Shown one piece after another: positions 22,031-23,502 of a DNA stretch of 23,502 nt. The translations under genes were made by a program, and so were the position numbers. Positions within the stretch are counted from its first letter, which is position 1. The number at the start of each line of letters is the position of its first letter. Source of the DNA: a virus; IMG/VR virus record IMGVR_UViG_3300037119_007624, positions 1 to 23,502 of that record; one strand, written 5' to 3'. The notes beneath the pieces are model-generated. The model was given only the letters and a program-made list of their open reading frames with translations, made no database searches and was not told the origin of the DNA.

Positions 22031-22782
22031 ACCACCCGCCTCCTCGTGGCCCCCTGCAGGCCGGCGACGGGGCGGACCCCGACCTGGCCCTGCAGCCGCC
22101 GGCGACGGGCCCGGATCCGGACGTCGTTCGGGGATCCCGCCGGGGGTGGCTGGGTGCCGGCCGCCGGTGGGGGCGTACCGCCGGCGTAGGTGCTGACGGC
22201 ACCGCCGGCTGCCGCGCCGCCGAGCACGGACAGCCCTCCCAGCCCACCGACGCCGACACCCAGGTTGTAGCCGCCGCGCGGGCTCAGGGCCCGGCGCAGC
22301 GACGGACGGGACGGCAGGTACGTGGACGCCTTGAACGGGCTCGACCCGGGCAGGATCCGGCGCAGGATGTAGCCCCCGGTGTAGCGGCCCCGGTTGCGGC
22401 GGACCACCCGGCGTTTCAGCCCGCCCTGCGGGATCCGGCCGGGGCCGAAGCTCCGGGCGGGCCGCGGGTGGGTCTCGGTGCGGTCGTTCACCGCGTCCGC
22501 GGACCGGCCCAGGGTGTGGTAGCCGTAGTCGAGCTCCACCCGGGTGGCGTAGGGCAGCGTGGAGGCCACCGCGTAGGCGGCCCGCCCGTGGCTCTCGTAC
22601 GGGCCGGTAATCTCGATGGAGTTGCGGTACAGCCCCGGGTGCTCGTCGTCGAACGGGCCGCCGACCGGGGCGATGGACTGGGCGTGCGCCTTGAGCTGTT
22701 CGGCCTTGCGCAGCGCGACCACGGCCGCTTCCGGGCCGCGCAGCCACGCCTCGGCGCCGTGGTAGTCCGGGTCGTAGCGCAT
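22027..22782 (-). CDS. HK97 gp10-like neck protein with extended C-terminus, 251 aa
   Basis: A 251-residue protein starting at ATG 22782, eight bases after GAGGAGGG. Residues about 1-110 resemble HK97 gp10-type proteins: helix AVVALRKAEQLKAHAQSIAP, then GLYRNSIEIT, RAAYAVASTLPYATRVELDY and a short GYHTLGRSADAV. Family members are usually about 120-150 residues. Here a long basic, Gly/Pro-rich extension follows, with many Arg in 120-145 and 225-251 and a hydrophobic Gly/Ala/Leu segment (GVGVGGLGGLSVLGGAAAGG) at about 175-195. It acts at the head-tail joint. The extension may hold a membrane-active or flexible part; this is inferred from composition. Confidence 0.7.
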   Translation of the reverse strand: MRYDPDYHGAEAWLRGPEAAVVALRKAEQLKAHAQSIAPVGGPFDDEHPGLYRNSIEITGPYESHGRAAYAVASTLPYATRVELDYGYHTLGRSADAVNDRTETHPRPARSFGPGRIPQGGLKRRVVRRNRGRYTGGYILRRILPGSSPFKASTYLPSRPSLRRALSPRGGYNLGVGVGGLGGLSVLGGAAAGGAVSTYAGGTPPPAAGTQPPPAGSPNDVRIRARRRRLQGQVGVRPVAGLQGATRRRVV

Positions 22783-22800
22783 CCACTACCCTCCTCGGTC

Positions 22801-23058
22801 ATGGCGGACGACGAACTCCGGTCTCGCGCCCGGGTGGCCGGCAGCCAGTACGCGACCGAGCGGGCGCTGCGGTCCCTGCACCACGAGCTCGGGGACCCGC
22901 CGCCGGACCCGGTGCGGCTGGAGACCGAGGCGCTGCTGTTGATCCACGGGCTCTACCTGGCGGGCTGGTACCTGCGCCCGCTGACCCAGATCGACATCGT
23001 GGAGATCACCCCGTTGCCCGGATCAGCGCGAAACGGTGCGCCGGGGCCCAGCCGGTGA
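22801..23058 (+). CDS. Reverse-oriented small gene inside the late operon, 85 aa
   Basis: An 85-residue plus-strand frame from ATG 22801. Nearly every codon up to about 23020 ends in G or C, while minus-strand frames here are broken or read as Ser/Arg-rich nonsense, so coding is on the plus strand. The product opens MADDELRSRARVAGSQYATE, continues with ERALRSLHHELGDPP, then a hydrophobic LLLIHGLYLAGWYLRPL helix and a DIVEITPLPG strand. The last 53 bases overlap the 3' end of the stopper gene. The ATG lies 18 bases from the divergent gp10-like start and has no ribosome site, so it may be leaderless. I do not recognise the family; a cargo (moron) gene is likely. Confidence 0.65.
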   Translation: MADDELRSRARVAGSQYATERALRSLHHELGDPPPDPVRLETEALLLIHGLYLAGWYLRPLTQIDIVEITPLPGSARNGAPGPSR

Positions 23059-23347
23059 ACGGGCTGCCGTAGGTCCGGGCGTCGCCGTCGACGTTCCACC
23101 GGGTGCCGTCCGGGAACTCCACCAGGTCCGACGGCTGCACATCCGACCCCGGTGGGGCGTGCACCCACAGCCGGGTGACCACGGTCGCGCGGTTCCCGCC
23201 CTCGGTGGTCTCCACCGTGGACCGCCGGGTCACCGCGCAGCCGGGCACCCGGTGCGTGGCCAGCGACGTGTAGTCGCCGTCGTCGTCGCGCTGGCGGCGG
23301 ATCACGGTCAGCGTCTGGCCGTGCACGAACGGGGCCCCGGGGCTCAC
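23006..23347 (-). CDS. Head-to-tail stopper protein, 113 aa
   Basis: A 113-residue protein starting at GTG 23347, overlapping the upstream stop (GTGA). It shows the pattern of actinophage head closure proteins: an early FVHGQTLTVIRRQRDDDGDY strand-loop, VETTEGGNRATVVTRLWVHA, a PPGSDVQPSDLVEFPDGTRW block and the C-terminal VDGDARTYGSPFTGWAPAH string followed by ALIRATG. Such proteins seal the portal channel until the tail joins. Its 3' end overlaps the convergent plus-strand gene by 53 bases. The gene order connector, stopper, gp10-like, terminator supports the call. Confidence 0.78.
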   Translation of the reverse strand: MSPGAPFVHGQTLTVIRRQRDDDGDYTSLATHRVPGCAVTRRSTVETTEGGNRATVVTRLWVHAPPGSDVQPSDLVEFPDGTRWNVDGDARTYGSPFTGWAPAHRFALIRATG

Positions 23348-23502
23348 GAGTGCAGCTCGATGGTGCGCCGGCCCCCGGAGCGGTAGGCGTTGAGCACGGT
23401 GCGGTCCGCGGCGCCCAGCGCGAGCGGACCCGACGCGGGCTGGCGGTCCCCGGCGATCCGGTAGGAGTCGTCCCCGACGCTCTCCGCGGCCAGGTAGCCT
23501 TC
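23344..23502 (-). CDS. Head-tail connector/adaptor, C-terminal 52 residues (partial)
   Basis: The right edge cuts a minus-strand gene whose last 52 residues are visible, including GYLAAESVGDDSYRIAG, an acidic-hydrophobic stretch, then LGAADRTVLNAYR and a short RRTIELHS end. G/C at third positions is consistent. In actinophages the gene before the stopper usually encodes the adaptor that joins portal to stopper, and the S-x-GD-x-SYR-x-AG pattern with a late L-x-Y/F-R element fits such proteins. The stop overlaps the stopper GTG (GTGA). The call rests on position and a short motif. Confidence 0.6.
   Translation of the reverse strand, partial: EGYLAAESVGDDSYRIAGDRQPASGPLALGAADRTVLNAYRSGGRRTIELHS

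Noticed and set aside
22783-23005. A minus-strand gene filling the gap between stopper and gp10-like genes
   Set aside because: The minus frames are stopped at 22953 or give Ser/Arg-rich or Gln/Arg/Pro-rich sequence without the usual third-position bias; the plus-strand frame is far better.
1-23502. tRNA genes, insertion sequences, attachment sites or an origin
   Set aside because: I saw no cloverleaf with a conserved T-loop, no transposase motif, no terminal repeats of an IS and no iteron cluster.

Overview
The window is a high-GC (about 70%) stretch of a siphovirus or prophage genome from an actinobacterial host. The evidence is the strong G/C preference at third codon positions, frequent GTG starts, purine-rich ribosome sites, and a complete long-tailed-phage neck and tail gene order. 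I see no integrase, capsid gene, terminase, attachment site, tRNA or host flank, so I cannot say whether it is a free phage or an integrated prophage.

Layout. Positions 1-826 hold four small plus-strand genes: the end of one unknown gene, a two-helix membrane protein and two Cys/His-rich proteins. They are linked by 4-base ATGA/GTGA overlaps. They converge on a long minus-strand late operon that fills the rest of the window and is read from right to left. A large imperfect hairpin at 833-908 lies in the convergent gap.

Read in its own direction, the late operon starts with a partial head-tail connector (23344-23502), a head-tail stopper, an HK97 gp10-like protein, a tail terminator, the major tail protein, a small 52-aa protein, and the tail assembly chaperones with a -1 frameshift. 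Next come a 1767-aa tape measure with two murein-hydrolase-like domains, a distal tail protein, three further minor tail proteins and a 108-aa protein. An envelope module follows (7360-10450): a coiled-coil membrane protein, a lipoprotein with a sortase fold but no catalytic His or Cys, an 80-aa protein, a coiled-coil protein, a lipoprotein with an HNH-like DHLIPL motif, and a holin-like membrane protein. The last genes (971-7349) are tail decoration or fibre candidates: a 134-aa protein, a zinc-ribbon protein, a 129-aa fibre protein, a 450-aa LamG-like protein, two tandem paralogues and a 797-aa protein built from about 34 twenty-residue repeats.

How they work together. The right-hand genes build the neck and tail tube. 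The tape measure sets tail length (roughly 265 nm if 0.15 nm per residue applies) and probably helps open the wall. The leftmost minus-strand genes probably make the tail tip, fibres and host contacts.

Three items do not fit a routine tail operon. The first is the pseudo-sortase lipoprotein and its envelope neighbours. The second is a well-supported plus-strand gene (22801-23058) sitting against the grain between stopper and gp10. The third is the low-charge 20-residue repeat protein. None of the gaps between genes exceeds 300 bases. I recognised no clear sigma-70-type promoter.
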